Assembly (NCBI GenBank): GCA_018402455.1
Contig: JAGYIG010000002.1
Coordinates: 121,890-185,889, forward strand
Origin: Opitutaceae bacterium
GTDB taxonomy: Bacteria; Verrucomicrobiota; Verrucomicrobiia; Opitutales; Opitutaceae
Length of the DNA stretch: 64,000 nt
Reading direction: 5' to 3'
Shown: piece after piece, positions 35,435-43,939 of the stretch
Layout of the letters: the number at the start of each line of letters is the position of its first letter
Position numbering within the stretch: the stretch's first letter is position 1
The notes under the pieces: model-generated
What the model saw: only the letters and a program-made list of their open reading frames with translations
Database searches by the model: none
What the model was told of the DNA's origin: nothing
Position numbers and translations under genes: made by a program

Positions 35435-36286
35435 ATGCGTTCTTCCCCCCAACTTCTGGTGCTTACTTTTCTCCTCCTAACCCTCAGTTTGCTCACCCCG
35501 GGGAGGGCCAACGGGCAGTCCACGGAGGAGTGGGCCGACGCCATCATGAAGGCCCAAGAGCGTCGCCAACCCATTCCCGCCCTTGCCGGTTCAACCTACG
35601 GCGTGTCCGAACGGCAGGCCTATGCCGTGCAGAAGGAAGTGATCGAGCGGAGGGTGCAGGAGGGAGACCCCATCGTGGGCCATAAGGCCGGCATGACGAC
35701 GGAGGCGGCGCGGGTCAGATACGATCTTTTCGAACCGGTGGCGGGATCGTTGTTGAAATCCCAAGTCAAAAATACCGCCACGTTCGTGAGTCTCCGGCAA
35801 TTGAAGGGGGCAGTGGTCGAAATGGAAATCGGCTTTGAATTGAAACTCTCGATCCGATCGGCACCGCAGGATGTCGAGGAGCTGAAAGGGTATGTGCGGC
35901 AGATTGTGCCCGTGGTGGAGATTCCCAACCTCTATTTTGACCCGGCTGATCGGGTGACGGGGGCCGATGTCATTGCCTCCAACGTGGCCGCTGCCGTCGT
36001 GATCAAAGGCCGCCCCAAACCCGTGGGCACGACGGACCTGAAGGATCTGCAAGTCTCGCTGTCGCGTAACAACGAAGAGGTCTCACTGGGCAGCGGGGCC
36101 GACGCGATGGGGGACCCTTGGGAAGCGTTGCTGTGGTTGGTTCGGCAGCGGTTGCGCGAGGGCTTCGAAGTGAAGCGGGATGACTTACTTATCACCGGTG
36201 CCCTCGGTGATGTCGTGCCGGGAGAGGCCGGGCGTTACGTGGCGGACTTTGGCCGACTCGGTCGAGTAACGTTTTCCATGCGTTAG
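35435..36286 (+). CDS. Exported 2-keto-4-pentenoate hydratase-like protein
   Basis: A 283-aa protein of the MhpD/4-oxalocrotonate decarboxylase fold with an unexpected signal peptide (LLVLTFLLLTLSLLTPGRANG, about 5-27). The mature part has KAQERRQPIPAL and SERQAYAVQKEVIERRVQEGDPIVGHKAGMT, which match the hydratase family (GYKVGLT). Then comes the acidic metal-site region EMEIGFELKL, where the family has EPEIAFVL. The Glu spacing is kept but the EPE is altered to EME. Known MhpD enzymes are cytosolic, so this is probably periplasmic and may have another substrate. It is not in a pathway operon. Confidence 0.75.
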   Translation: MRSSPQLLVLTFLLLTLSLLTPGRANGQSTEEWADAIMKAQERRQPIPALAGSTYGVSERQAYAVQKEVIERRVQEGDPIVGHKAGMTTEAARVRYDLFEPVAGSLLKSQVKNTATFVSLRQLKGAVVEMEIGFELKLSIRSAPQDVEELKGYVRQIVPVVEIPNLYFDPADRVTGADVIASNVAAAVVIKGRPKPVGTTDLKDLQVSLSRNNEEVSLGSGADAMGDPWEALLWLVRQRLREGFEVKRDDLLITGALGDVVPGEAGRYVADFGRLGRVTFSMR

Positions 36287-36360
36287 CTAGAATCGGGCAA
36301 ATGGAGGCCTGCCCGATGGGCGGGTTCGGGTCGCGCTTCGGGTCCCGGAGCTGCGGCGGT

Positions 36361-38244
36361 TCACAACCGGGGATCGACCGACTTGAGGTTGAGGGTGTCG
36401 GTCAGCAGTTTGGCCACGTCGTGCCGGTAGCGGGGGTGGGGGAGATCGACCGTCTCCAGCGGATAGGTTTTGAGCAGGTCGTGAACCGGTTGCGCGAGGT
36501 CAGCCAGGTTGTTGAGCACGGTGAGGGCGGCCATGGTGGTGAAGTGGTTGCCGTGGGGGTCAGCCCACCTGGCCAAATGCTGCAACGCCTTTGTCTGATC
36601 GCTTTGGTTGCCGTGGCGCACCAAAAGATCTGCGGCCGTGATGGCCACATCGGGGGATTCGTCCCCGAGCATGGCTCTTAGCGCAGGGAAATGGGGAACG
36701 ACTTCAGCCTCACCGCCGCCGTCTGCGGTCGTGGCGCGGTAGCCCAAACCACGGAGCGTCCAGTAGCGGATGGCGGGCTCGGCGGCTTGGAGCTGGGCCG
36801 AGATTTTGCCCGCAGGCAGGGCCTGGCCGAGCGTGGCTCGGGAGGCGACAACCTGAATCCGGTGGTAGTCGTAGTTCCCGGACTCACGCGCCCAGTCGAA
36901 GGGCGCACGGCCGGCCGTGCGCCGGTGAAGTTCCGCCTCCGGGAGGAATCCCAATTCCAAGGTGGACTCGAGATGCTGGAAGAGGGCACTGGACAGCCGG
37001 TCCTTGACGGCGCGGTGAGTCGGGTCCGCCGCGAGATCGTTGATTTCATGGGGATCCTCTTTGAGATCAAAGAGCTGCTCGGGAGGCGTGGGCAGAAAAA
37101 AGGCGGACTGGACGGCGTTGGTCTCGCCGGCTTCAAACAGCTCCAGCCAGCGCTGATTTCCAGGCGTGTTGAATTGGTAGTCCACCCGTTGTCCCGCCGG
37201 CAGGTCCGGCCGGAAGTTGCGAACGTAGACGTAGCGTCCGTCGGTGACCGAGCGCACAAAATCCACGCGCTCATCCATGCGCCCCCGGAAGCCGAACAGG
37301 TAGGCAGGTGGCGGGGAAACGTGTTCGCCCAGAAAGGCATGCCCTTGCATGTTTGCGGGAGGGGCCACTCCGACCAGACTTAATAACGTGGGGGCGAGAT
37401 CCACAAAACTGACCAGTCGATCGGACCGGCCACCCACCGTGTAGTCCGCGGGGCGCAGGTGCGCGAATTTTTCCGGGATATAGACGACCAGACCGACCTG
37501 CAGTCCCCGGTTGATCGGGTTGCGCTTGTGGGAAGCAATGCCCGCCCCGTGATCTCCGTAGTAGAAGACGATCGTGTCCTCCGCCAGTCCCGCCGCCGCG
37601 AGTTCGGCCAAGCTTTCGCCGCACTGAGCATCCGCTTGGGCAACCACATCATAGAACTGGGCCCAGTCCTGTCGGATCAGCGGGTCATCGGGCTGATAAG
37701 GGGGGACGGTGAAGGCGGCGGGATCGTGCACGGCTTGATGCGGACGAGCGCGCACGTTGCTTTCATGACTGATGGTGAAGTTGAAGATCGCAAAGAAAGG
37801 CGTGCCGGCGGGGCGATTGCGCCAATGCGCTTGGTGGGAGGACTCGTCCCACAGATCCGCCGGGGTGCTGAGATTGTAGTCCTCTTTGGCGTTGTTGGTG
37901 ACGTAGTAGCCGGCGCGTTTCAAAAACAGCGGGTAGGCCTCCATTTCTACCGGAGCGGGCACGAAGCTGCGCATGTGTTGGGATCCGGTGGAGGGCGGAT
38001 ACATGCCGGAAATGATCGCGGTCCGAGCGGGGGCACAGACGGGGGCGTTGGACCAGGCCAGCGAGTAGAGCATGCCCTTGGCGGCCAAGGTGTCGATGTG
38101 AGGGGTCGTGGCGTATTCGTCGCCGTAGCATCCGAGTTCGGGACCATTGTCCTCCGTGGTGAGCCAAAGAATGTTGGGCCGAGCGGACTCAGCAACGAGG
38201 GTGGTGGCCGTCAGCACGGCGCCGAACAAAGCAAGGAAACGCAT
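36361..38244 (-). CDS. Secreted sulfatase with C-terminal repeat-like helical region
   Basis: A 627-aa sulfatase from ATG 38244 (MRFLALFGAVLTATTLVAES, signal peptide). RPNILWLTTEDNGPELGCYGDEYATTPHIDTLA carries the metal-site acids, and the formylglycine motif is C70-A-P-A-R74. FFAIFNFTISHES and VFYYGDHGAGIASHKR are the later active-site blocks. It resembles the heparan N-sulfatase group. The last 150 residues are helical and repeat-like (GDESPDVAITAADLLVRHG, HFTTMAALTVLNNLADLAQ), suggesting HEAT-type repeats. Substrate unknown. Confidence 0.93.
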   Translation of the reverse strand: MRFLALFGAVLTATTLVAESARPNILWLTTEDNGPELGCYGDEYATTPHIDTLAAKGMLYSLAWSNAPVCAPARTAIISGMYPPSTGSQHMRSFVPAPVEMEAYPLFLKRAGYYVTNNAKEDYNLSTPADLWDESSHQAHWRNRPAGTPFFAIFNFTISHESNVRARPHQAVHDPAAFTVPPYQPDDPLIRQDWAQFYDVVAQADAQCGESLAELAAAGLAEDTIVFYYGDHGAGIASHKRNPINRGLQVGLVVYIPEKFAHLRPADYTVGGRSDRLVSFVDLAPTLLSLVGVAPPANMQGHAFLGEHVSPPPAYLFGFRGRMDERVDFVRSVTDGRYVYVRNFRPDLPAGQRVDYQFNTPGNQRWLELFEAGETNAVQSAFFLPTPPEQLFDLKEDPHEINDLAADPTHRAVKDRLSSALFQHLESTLELGFLPEAELHRRTAGRAPFDWARESGNYDYHRIQVVASRATLGQALPAGKISAQLQAAEPAIRYWTLRGLGYRATTADGGGEAEVVPHFPALRAMLGDESPDVAITAADLLVRHGNQSDQTKALQHLARWADPHGNHFTTMAALTVLNNLADLAQPVHDLLKTYPLETVDLPHPRYRHDVAKLLTDTLNLKSVDPRL

Positions 38245-38563
38245 GGGGATTTTAGGGGGAGACAATTTCGGAAAGCAGGCGCTGAAAGCCTGCGCGTCAC
38301 ATGGTGGATAGAGAAGCGCAATCCGCCCCGGTCATCTTTTGCCAATGGTTGTGCATGGGTTGGGTTTGCCTCGCTTCGGGGTTGGCGGCGGGCCGCAGGT
38401 GGGATGTGATTTCGCCATGAACCCCCGAGCGCACCATAGTGGCCGAGACCGCGAGGGCCGCACGACCCGGGACAGCGTCGAGCCCTCATCCAAACCGGCC
38501 GTGCCGGGGACCCTCAGGGGATTAGCCGGCGCCTGAATTAAACCCCAAACCCAGGAGTTACCC
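38245..38563. other. Intergenic stretch upstream of the EF-G paralogue
   Basis: Between divergent sulfatase and EF-G-like genes no gene is supported. The last 15 bp hold a clear ribosome binding site, CAGGAG, about 8 bases before the EF-G-like ATG at 38564. Confidence 0.6.
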
Positions 38564-40639
38564 ATGACCGACTATCCCGCCCCCCAAATCAGAAACCTCG
38601 CAGTCGTCGGCCATGCCTCCGCCGGCAAGACCATGCTCGTCGAATCGATGTTGGTGTGTGCCCAGCAAATTGGGCGGCTCGGGTCCATCGAACAGGGGTC
38701 GACGGTTTCGGATTTTCACGAAAGCGAGCGCGACCATGGCATCTCCGTGCACACCACTCTGCTGGCGGCGGAATGGGCGGGCGCGAAGCTCAACATTCTG
38801 GATACGCCCGGATATCAGGACTTTCGCAGCGAGGCGCTCTCCGGGTTGCGGGTGGGGGACTCGGCGGTGGTCGTGGTCAACGCCACGCAGGGGGTGTCGG
38901 CGGGCACGGACACCGTCTGGCGGGCGGCCAGTGACTATCATCTGCCCAAAACCCTGGTCGTCACCGGTCTGGATAAGGCCAATGTCAGTTTTGACGCGAC
39001 GCTGGAGGAGGCCAAAGCCCACTTTGGCACCCATGTGTTCCCGTTGACCGTCCCGTTGGACGCCGGCCCGGGTTTCCATCGCGTGCTGGATGTCATGCGC
39101 AGCGAGGTCGTCAGCTACCGCAACGACGGATCAGGTCAGTTCGAGGAGTGTCCGGCCGAAGGCGCCGACGCCGAGACCGTCAAGGCCCTGCACCGGCAGC
39201 TCATCGAATACGTGGCCGAATCGGACAATGCGCTGATGGAGAAGTTTTTTGAGGAAGACGGCCTGAGTGAAGAGGAAATGCGCGCGGGGTTGCATCGCGC
39301 TTTGACCAACGAAGTGTTCGTGCCGGTGTTCGCCGTTTCGGGCCTCACCAACATAGGCGTTGCTCGATTGTTGGATCATTTGGCCAAGTATGAATCGTCC
39401 CCGGTGGACCATCGGGTGGTCAAGGGACGGGATCCGAACGGCTCCCGGGTTGAAGTGAGTCTCGATGACCAGACGCCGGTGCTTTATGTTTTTAAAACCA
39501 TGAACGAAGCCGGGGTGGGCGAGTTGTCGTTGTTCCGCGTCTATGCGGGGGAAGTCAAGGGTGGCCAGGAACTGTTCAATCCCGCGCGCGGCACGACGGA
39601 GCGAATCGGACAATTGTTCGTGCTTAATGGTCAGAAACGCACCTCCGTTCCCTCGCTGAAGGCGGGTGATCTCGGTGCGGCGATCAAGCTGCGCGACACC
39701 CACACGGGCAATACGCTGTGTGACCCGACCCGGCCCGTGATGCTGCCGGAAGTGAATTATCCGGCACCCAGTATTCACGGCGCCCTGACGTGTGACTCGC
39801 CCGGGGATGAGGACAAGTTTGCCGTCGGGTTGGCCACCTTGCACCAAGAAGATCCGTCCTTCCATCATCGGGTGGATGATGAGGTGCACCAGACCCTCGT
39901 TTCCGGCCAGGGCGAACTGCATTTGAAAATTGCCCTGGAGCGCCTGCATCGGCGCTACGGCATCAACCTCACCATGACCGCCCCGCGGATCCCTTACCGG
40001 GAGACGGTCAGCGCCAAGGCTGCGGCCAAATACCGACACAAAAAACAATCGGGCGGCGCGGGGCAGTTTGCGGAGGTTTGGCTGCGGATCGCGCCCGGGG
40101 TCCCGGGCAGCGGCGTCGATTTCCGGCAATCCCTCGTCGGCACCAATGTGGATCGGGGTTTTGTGCCCTCGGTCGAAAAAGGCGTCAAAGCCGCCTGTGA
40201 GGCGGGCGTATTGGCGGGATGTCGGATTGTCGACGTGATCGTCGATTTCTACGATGGCAAGATGCACCCGGTGGATTCCAAGGATATCGCTTTTCAGATT
40301 GCGGGAAACCATGCATTTCGCGAGGCCTTTGCGGAAGCCCGTCCCTGCTTGTTGGAACCGATCTACGAAATCGTGGTAACCGTGCCGGGAGACTGCGTGG
40401 GCGACATCATGGGGGATTTATCCTCTCGCCGTGGACAGATTCTGGGGGTTGAGGCCACGGGCCAGTTTCATGCGCTGCGGGCTCGGGTGCCCCAGCGGGA
40501 GCTTTACCACTACAGCACTCGGCTGCGATCTCTCACCGCGAGTCGTGGCACCCACACGGAGACGTTCCTGGCCTACGAGAAAGTGCCGCACGATCTGGTG
40601 CCGGTGATCATTGAAGAGGCCAAAGCGGCTCGCGCCTGA
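38564..40639 (+). CDS. Elongation factor G-like GTPase (paralogue)
   Basis: A 691-aa translational GTPase with all five EF-G domains by length. G1 is GHASAGKT (16-23), switch I is ERDHGISVHTT, and G3 is DTPGYQDF. G4, normally NKxD, reads TGLD in VVTGLDKAN. Domain IV (GQFAEVWLRIAPG, VPSVEKGVKAACEAG) and V (RRGQILGVEATGQFHALRARVP) are present. The gene is outside the str operon, and the altered G4 fits the EF-G2/FusA2-type group, whose role in translation is less clear. It is preceded by a good ribosome binding site and followed by a terminator and a tRNA. Confidence 0.88.
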   Translation: MTDYPAPQIRNLAVVGHASAGKTMLVESMLVCAQQIGRLGSIEQGSTVSDFHESERDHGISVHTTLLAAEWAGAKLNILDTPGYQDFRSEALSGLRVGDSAVVVVNATQGVSAGTDTVWRAASDYHLPKTLVVTGLDKANVSFDATLEEAKAHFGTHVFPLTVPLDAGPGFHRVLDVMRSEVVSYRNDGSGQFEECPAEGADAETVKALHRQLIEYVAESDNALMEKFFEEDGLSEEEMRAGLHRALTNEVFVPVFAVSGLTNIGVARLLDHLAKYESSPVDHRVVKGRDPNGSRVEVSLDDQTPVLYVFKTMNEAGVGELSLFRVYAGEVKGGQELFNPARGTTERIGQLFVLNGQKRTSVPSLKAGDLGAAIKLRDTHTGNTLCDPTRPVMLPEVNYPAPSIHGALTCDSPGDEDKFAVGLATLHQEDPSFHHRVDDEVHQTLVSGQGELHLKIALERLHRRYGINLTMTAPRIPYRETVSAKAAAKYRHKKQSGGAGQFAEVWLRIAPGVPGSGVDFRQSLVGTNVDRGFVPSVEKGVKAACEAGVLAGCRIVDVIVDFYDGKMHPVDSKDIAFQIAGNHAFREAFAEARPCLLEPIYEIVVTVPGDCVGDIMGDLSSRRGQILGVEATGQFHALRARVPQRELYHYSTRLRSLTASRGTHTETFLAYEKVPHDLVPVIIEEAKAARA

Positions 40640-40670
40640 GTCAACGGATGAATTTGGCTTGCCAGTGGGG

Positions 40671-40700
40671 GGGCGGATTCGTGAACGTCCGCCCTCTTTT
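40671..40700 (+). terminator. Rho-independent terminator after the EF-G-like gene
   Basis: GGGCGGA (40671-40677) pairs with TCCGCCC (40688-40694) around a ten-base loop and is followed by TCTTTT. It is 31 bp past the stop codon and just before the tRNA gene. Confidence 0.75.
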
Positions 40701-40706
40701 GGATAA

Positions 40707-40781
40707 GCCCCGATCGTCTAGCGGTTAGGACGGGTCCCTCTCACGGATCAAACCGGGGTTCGATTCCCCGTCGGGGTGCCA
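40707..40781 (+). tRNA. tRNA-Glu (anticodon CTC)
   Basis: A 75-nt cloverleaf. The acceptor stem GCCCCGA (40707-40713) pairs with TCGGGGT (40771-40777), followed by discriminator G and encoded CCA (40779-40781). The D-loop is AGCGGTTAGGA. The anticodon stem GGTCC pairs with GGATC with loop CTCTCAC, giving anticodon CTC that reads GAG. The T-arm is CGGGG-TTCGATT-CCCCG. All stems pair; the sequence is ordinary for tRNA-Glu. Confidence 0.95.
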
Positions 40782-40841
40782 GGTGGATTTACGAAGTCGG
40801 AATTACGAATTCAGATTTCCAGACGGGCAGAAGGAAACCGG
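40779..40841 (+). repeat. Direct repeat copy 1, starting at the tRNA CCA end
   Basis: A 63-bp segment, CCAGGTGGATTTACGAA and on to AAACCGG, that recurs at 41005-41067 with roughly 85 percent identity by eye. Both copies start with CCA preceded by a G run and contain ATTACGAATTCAGATTT. Copy 1 begins exactly at the tRNA-Glu 3' end. Confidence 0.75.
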
Positions 40842-40963
40842 AAGGCGAGGGGAAGCGAACTCTTGGGTTCGACGGAGGCCCGTCCAGGGCCGGAGATGGG
40901 GCGACACAGTCGATTCCGCGCAGCGGAACGAGGCCGCAGGCCGAAGCCATTCCCCGTCCTAGT

Positions 40964-40997
40964 CCGCCGGAGTCCCGCGGCTGCGGGACGAAGGCGG
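40964..40997. repeat. Nested GC-rich hairpin between the direct repeats
   Basis: GTCCCGC (40972-40978) pairs with GCGGGAC (40983-40989) around GGCT. It is flanked by outer arms CCGCC (40964-40968) and GGCGG (40993-40997), giving a two-level stem. It looks like part of a small non-coding repeat element rather than a terminator, as no T tract follows. Confidence 0.6.
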
Positions 40998-41004
40998 AGG
41001 GGGG

Positions 41005-41067
41005 CCAGGTGGATTTACGAATTCATAATTACGAATTCAGATTTTCCAAGGGGCAGGCGGAAACCGG
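41005..41067 (+). repeat. Direct repeat copy 2
   Basis: Second copy of the 63-bp sequence at 40779-40841, 163 bp downstream of the end of copy 1. It again opens with GGGGCCAGGTGGATTTACGAA, so even the bases before CCA are similar to the tRNA end. Confidence 0.75.
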
Positions 41068-41146
41068 CCCGCGCTCGTCGAAGTTCTACCTCTCTAGCCC
41101 GCGTTAGGGGGCCTTCGTATGGGCCCGGGTTTTTAGTATCTAAGGG

Positions 41147-41232
41147 GTAGGGACGGACCGCTGGGCCGTCCGTTGCAGCGATCCAGCATGGCCGTCAGCT
41201 TGGAACCGGACGGCCCAGCGGTCCGTCTCTAC
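41147..41232. repeat. Long inverted repeat, possible MITE-like or REP element
   Basis: Two 26-bp arms (41147-41172 and 41207-41232) are complementary at 25 positions; the arm core is GACGGACCGCTGGGCCGTCC. They enclose a 34-bp loop. No T tract follows. It sits in the non-coding gap between the tRNA and the end of the oxidoreductase gene, and has the form of a transposable-element remnant or an intergenic palindromic repeat; other genome copies cannot be checked here. Confidence 0.7.
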
Positions 41233-41260
41233 CTAGGTTTCGGAATCGGGAGATCGACGA

Positions 41261-42664
41261 TCAGCCGTTCAGGACCCAGCCCGGGCGATACTCTTTGCTC
41301 AGGAGGCGGTTGGCTTCGGGGCTGTTGGTGAACTCCATCTTCTTCGCATCGTAGTCGAGTTTCTTACCCACGTCGAAGGCGACGGCTCCCAAGAGCAGTT
41401 GCTCGATCATGACGCCGGAATAGTCAAAGTTGCAGGAGGTCTTGAGGTCCGTTTTGCAGGCGTTGGTCCATTCCTCGACGAAATTGGCGGCGGTCTTCTC
41501 GGGAATATCAATTTTCCCGGTGTCGAGGTAGGTGAGGTCGGCATCCTTGCCGTAGGGAATCACCATGCGGGTGGTGAAATCGGCGATAAGGTAGCCCTTG
41601 CTGCCTTTGAAGAGGGCACCGTGGTCAATTTTTTCCAGATCAATGTGCCGGAAGGGAGACTTCGGCATGTTGCCGCCCTGATGCCAGGAGACCCGGATGT
41701 CACCCCGCCAGTCGTTGGCCGGGTTCATCCAACTCGAGCTCATGAGGGAGGGGGACACGTCCGGATTGTAGGGCTCGCCACTGGCTTCGGCGGAGAAAGG
41801 ATAATCCGCATCGAGGGGATTGAAGGCCAGGTCCATGGTGTGGCTGCCCATGTCGCCGATCTGCCAGTTGCCGAATTCCCGATACATGTTCCAAGACAGG
41901 CAGTTCGAACCGGTCGGCCAATTGGACATATCCGAATCAAAGTAGGAGAGTTCGTAGCGTTGGGTGCGCCAGTCGAGGGCGACAAAATAGTCCTCGCTGA
42001 AGGGGCGCATCTGGGAAGGGCCAATCCAGAGATCCCAATCGATAAAATCGGGAGCCACGCCTGTCCCCGCCGGATAACGGGTCTTGTCGTGGGTGCGGTT
42101 GCCCCAGGCGTGCACGTCCTGGAGCTCGCCGATGGCCCCTTCGCGGATCAGGGCCTTGATGTTGTCGAAATTGGGGTGGAAGTGGCGTTGGGTGCCGCAC
42201 TGGGTCGCCAGTGTGTCCTTGTTCTGCAGGTAGGTTTCCCGAACCATGCGCGCTTCTTGCACGGTATTGGCCAGCGGCTTCTCCCCAAAAACGTGCAGTC
42301 CGCGGTTCATCGCCCAAATGGAGATGAAGGCGTGATGATGGTCGGGGGTGCAGCAGACGACGGCATCCAGATTCTTTTGATCCAGACACTTGCGCCAGTC
42401 CTTGTAGCGCGTGGCCTTGGGAAATCTTTCGCCGGCGGCGGCCAAGGCCTTGGCGTTGACGTCGCAGAGGGCCACGACGTTTTCCTGTTCCAACATCTCA
42501 AAGTGGGCGGTGGCCCGACCCCAGCAGCCGATGAGCGCGATGTTCAGTCGGTTGCCCGGGCGGTTCGCGCCGAACAGCGTGCCAGTGGGCAGAATCATCA
42601 TGCCAGCGCCGAGGGAGGCGGTTTGGGCAATGAACTTACGACGGGAGGAGGAGGGGATGTTCAT
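41261..42664 (-). CDS. Tat-exported Gfo/Idh/MocA-type oxidoreductase
   Basis: A 467-aa NAD(P)-dependent sugar dehydrogenase with a twin-arginine signal, SSRRKFIAQTASLGAG, so it is likely exported folded with its cofactor. The Rossmann region is LNIALIGCWGRATAHFEML, with VVALCDVNAKALAAA and the family motif GEKPLANTVQEARMV. A C-terminal domain characteristic of the Verrucomicrobiota and Planctomycetota group follows (NRTHDKTRYP, DWDLWIGP, WQIGDMGSHTMDLAF). Partners of such enzymes include DUF1080 3-keto-sugar hydrolases, and one lies just upstream on the same strand. The substrate is unknown. Confidence 0.9.
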   Translation of the reverse strand: MNIPSSSRRKFIAQTASLGAGMMILPTGTLFGANRPGNRLNIALIGCWGRATAHFEMLEQENVVALCDVNAKALAAAGERFPKATRYKDWRKCLDQKNLDAVVCCTPDHHHAFISIWAMNRGLHVFGEKPLANTVQEARMVRETYLQNKDTLATQCGTQRHFHPNFDNIKALIREGAIGELQDVHAWGNRTHDKTRYPAGTGVAPDFIDWDLWIGPSQMRPFSEDYFVALDWRTQRYELSYFDSDMSNWPTGSNCLSWNMYREFGNWQIGDMGSHTMDLAFNPLDADYPFSAEASGEPYNPDVSPSLMSSSWMNPANDWRGDIRVSWHQGGNMPKSPFRHIDLEKIDHGALFKGSKGYLIADFTTRMVIPYGKDADLTYLDTGKIDIPEKTAANFVEEWTNACKTDLKTSCNFDYSGVMIEQLLLGAVAFDVGKKLDYDAKKMEFTNSPEANRLLSKEYRPGWVLNG

Positions 42665-42866
42665 GGTGGGGGAGGGGGTGAAGCTACACGGATAGCGGTG
42701 GAGTCTAGCGAAAAGGACGGCCCGATGGCATGCAGATTAAGGGAAAAACTCCCGCGATTTTGGCATGTTGAGCGGTTTAATTAATCCCCCTCCGCCCGAA
42801 CTCGATGCGCCCAAGCCGCCTCGCAACCGCCGGCGAGGCCTCTTGTTTCCTTAAACGGGCCCCCTG

Positions 42867-43913
42867 TTATTTGGTGCTGTGGGCGGTGGCCTCATCCGGC
42901 ACCCATAGGTCGCTCCATTCTAGCCCGGCGGATTTCATGGCCTGGAGGCGGGCTTTGATCCGATGTGGGTTCAGCCACGTGTCACCACCGGAACTGAAAG
43001 CGATTAGTTTGCCCGCTTGCTTCGCGCGTTTGAGGTCAGCGGCCTGAGGCGGCGCGGTGGCGTCGGTGAAGAGCATGACATGTTCCGGCAGGTGAGAGAG
43101 GTCGAAGGTCCCGGTCGGCCACTCATAGCCCAAGGTGTAACCCAGGCGACGGGCGTCGGTGCGTTGAGCGGCGCGCAAGGCGGGGTTGGCCGGATTGATG
43201 CCGAAATCGATGAGCGCATGGTTTGCGTCGGAGAAGAAACCGATGAGCTCATCCAGTTCCAGATCGACCAATGGGTCGGTGACCGAGGCTGCGTCGTCGG
43301 GCAGCACCCGCACGCGGAGGTTGCGATACCTCACCACGCTTTTGGGGTCATGGCCCTGGAGGGCGAATGTGCCGCGCGAGAGCCAGCGACCGGGTTTGCC
43401 TTCGGATCGCCAATGCTGGCTGCTTTCCGTGTAGTGGCAGATGAGTTCCCCGTTCACGAAGGTCTGGATCGTTTTGCCGCGAACGACGATGCGGTATTCG
43501 AACCACTGATCCGAGGCCACGGGCGCCCGCCACGTGTTGCGCACGGCGTAGATGCTGCCGGTCATCTTGCGCTCGGAGTATTTGCCCGCGGGCACGACCG
43601 GGCTCGCGTTGATGACCTGGAGTTCGTAACCGGCGGCGGGCCAACTCTCGTCCTGCCATTGGGTGTGGATGTAGATGCCGGAGTTGGAGCTCCCCTCGGC
43701 CAGAACCTCGGCGGAGAACTCGAAATTCTTGAAATTCGCCTCGGCCACCGGCCCCACGTAGAACAGATGGGAGCGTTTGCCGCGGGTGACGATGGCCCCG
43801 TCTTCAATTTGCCACGTCTCCGGATTCTCGTTGGCCTGCCAGCCCTGCAGGGTCGCGCCGTCGAACAAGGATTGCCAGGTTTCGCCGGGCTGGGCCAGGG
43901 CACCGCCACCCAA
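42867..43913 (-). CDS. DUF1080 (3-keto-disaccharide hydrolase-like) protein, probably 5'-truncated
   Basis: The frame opens after a TGA at about 43919; the first usable codon is TTG 43911-43913, read GGGALAQPGETWQSLFDGATLQGWQ. The N-terminal 215 residues are DUF1080: WQIEDGAIVTRG, FEFSAEVLAEGSSNSGIYIH, GYELQVINA and TFALQGHDPKSVVRYRNLRVR. Family members normally carry a signal peptide or lipobox, and none is visible here; LGGGALAQ looks like the end of one. About 130 further residues form an unrecognised C-terminal domain. DUF1080 enzymes hydrolyse 3-keto-glycosides made by Gfo/Idh partners, which fits the neighbour. Function is questionable given the missing start. Confidence 0.7.
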   Translation of the reverse strand: MGGGALAQPGETWQSLFDGATLQGWQANENPETWQIEDGAIVTRGKRSHLFYVGPVAEANFKNFEFSAEVLAEGSSNSGIYIHTQWQDESWPAAGYELQVINASPVVPAGKYSERKMTGSIYAVRNTWRAPVASDQWFEYRIVVRGKTIQTFVNGELICHYTESSQHWRSEGKPGRWLSRGTFALQGHDPKSVVRYRNLRVRVLPDDAASVTDPLVDLELDELIGFFSDANHALIDFGINPANPALRAAQRTDARRLGYTLGYEWPTGTFDLSHLPEHVMLFTDATAPPQAADLKRAKQAGKLIAFSSGGDTWLNPHRIKARLQAMKSAGLEWSDLWVPDEATAHSTK

Positions 43914-43939
43914 GGATCATGGGCAATAGCGTGGATCGG

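Noticed and set aside
39131..40312. 393-codon frame antisense to the EF-G-like gene
   Set aside because: No domain is seen, and EF-G motifs on the plus strand cover the whole span.
40783..41060. Possible CRISPR-like repeat array after the tRNA
   Set aside because: There are only two diverged 63-bp copies with a 163-bp spacer, and no cas genes.
41399..42784. 461-codon frame antisense to the Gfo/Idh oxidoreductase
   Set aside because: It is a Gly/Val/His-rich shadow of a clear Tat-signal dehydrogenase.
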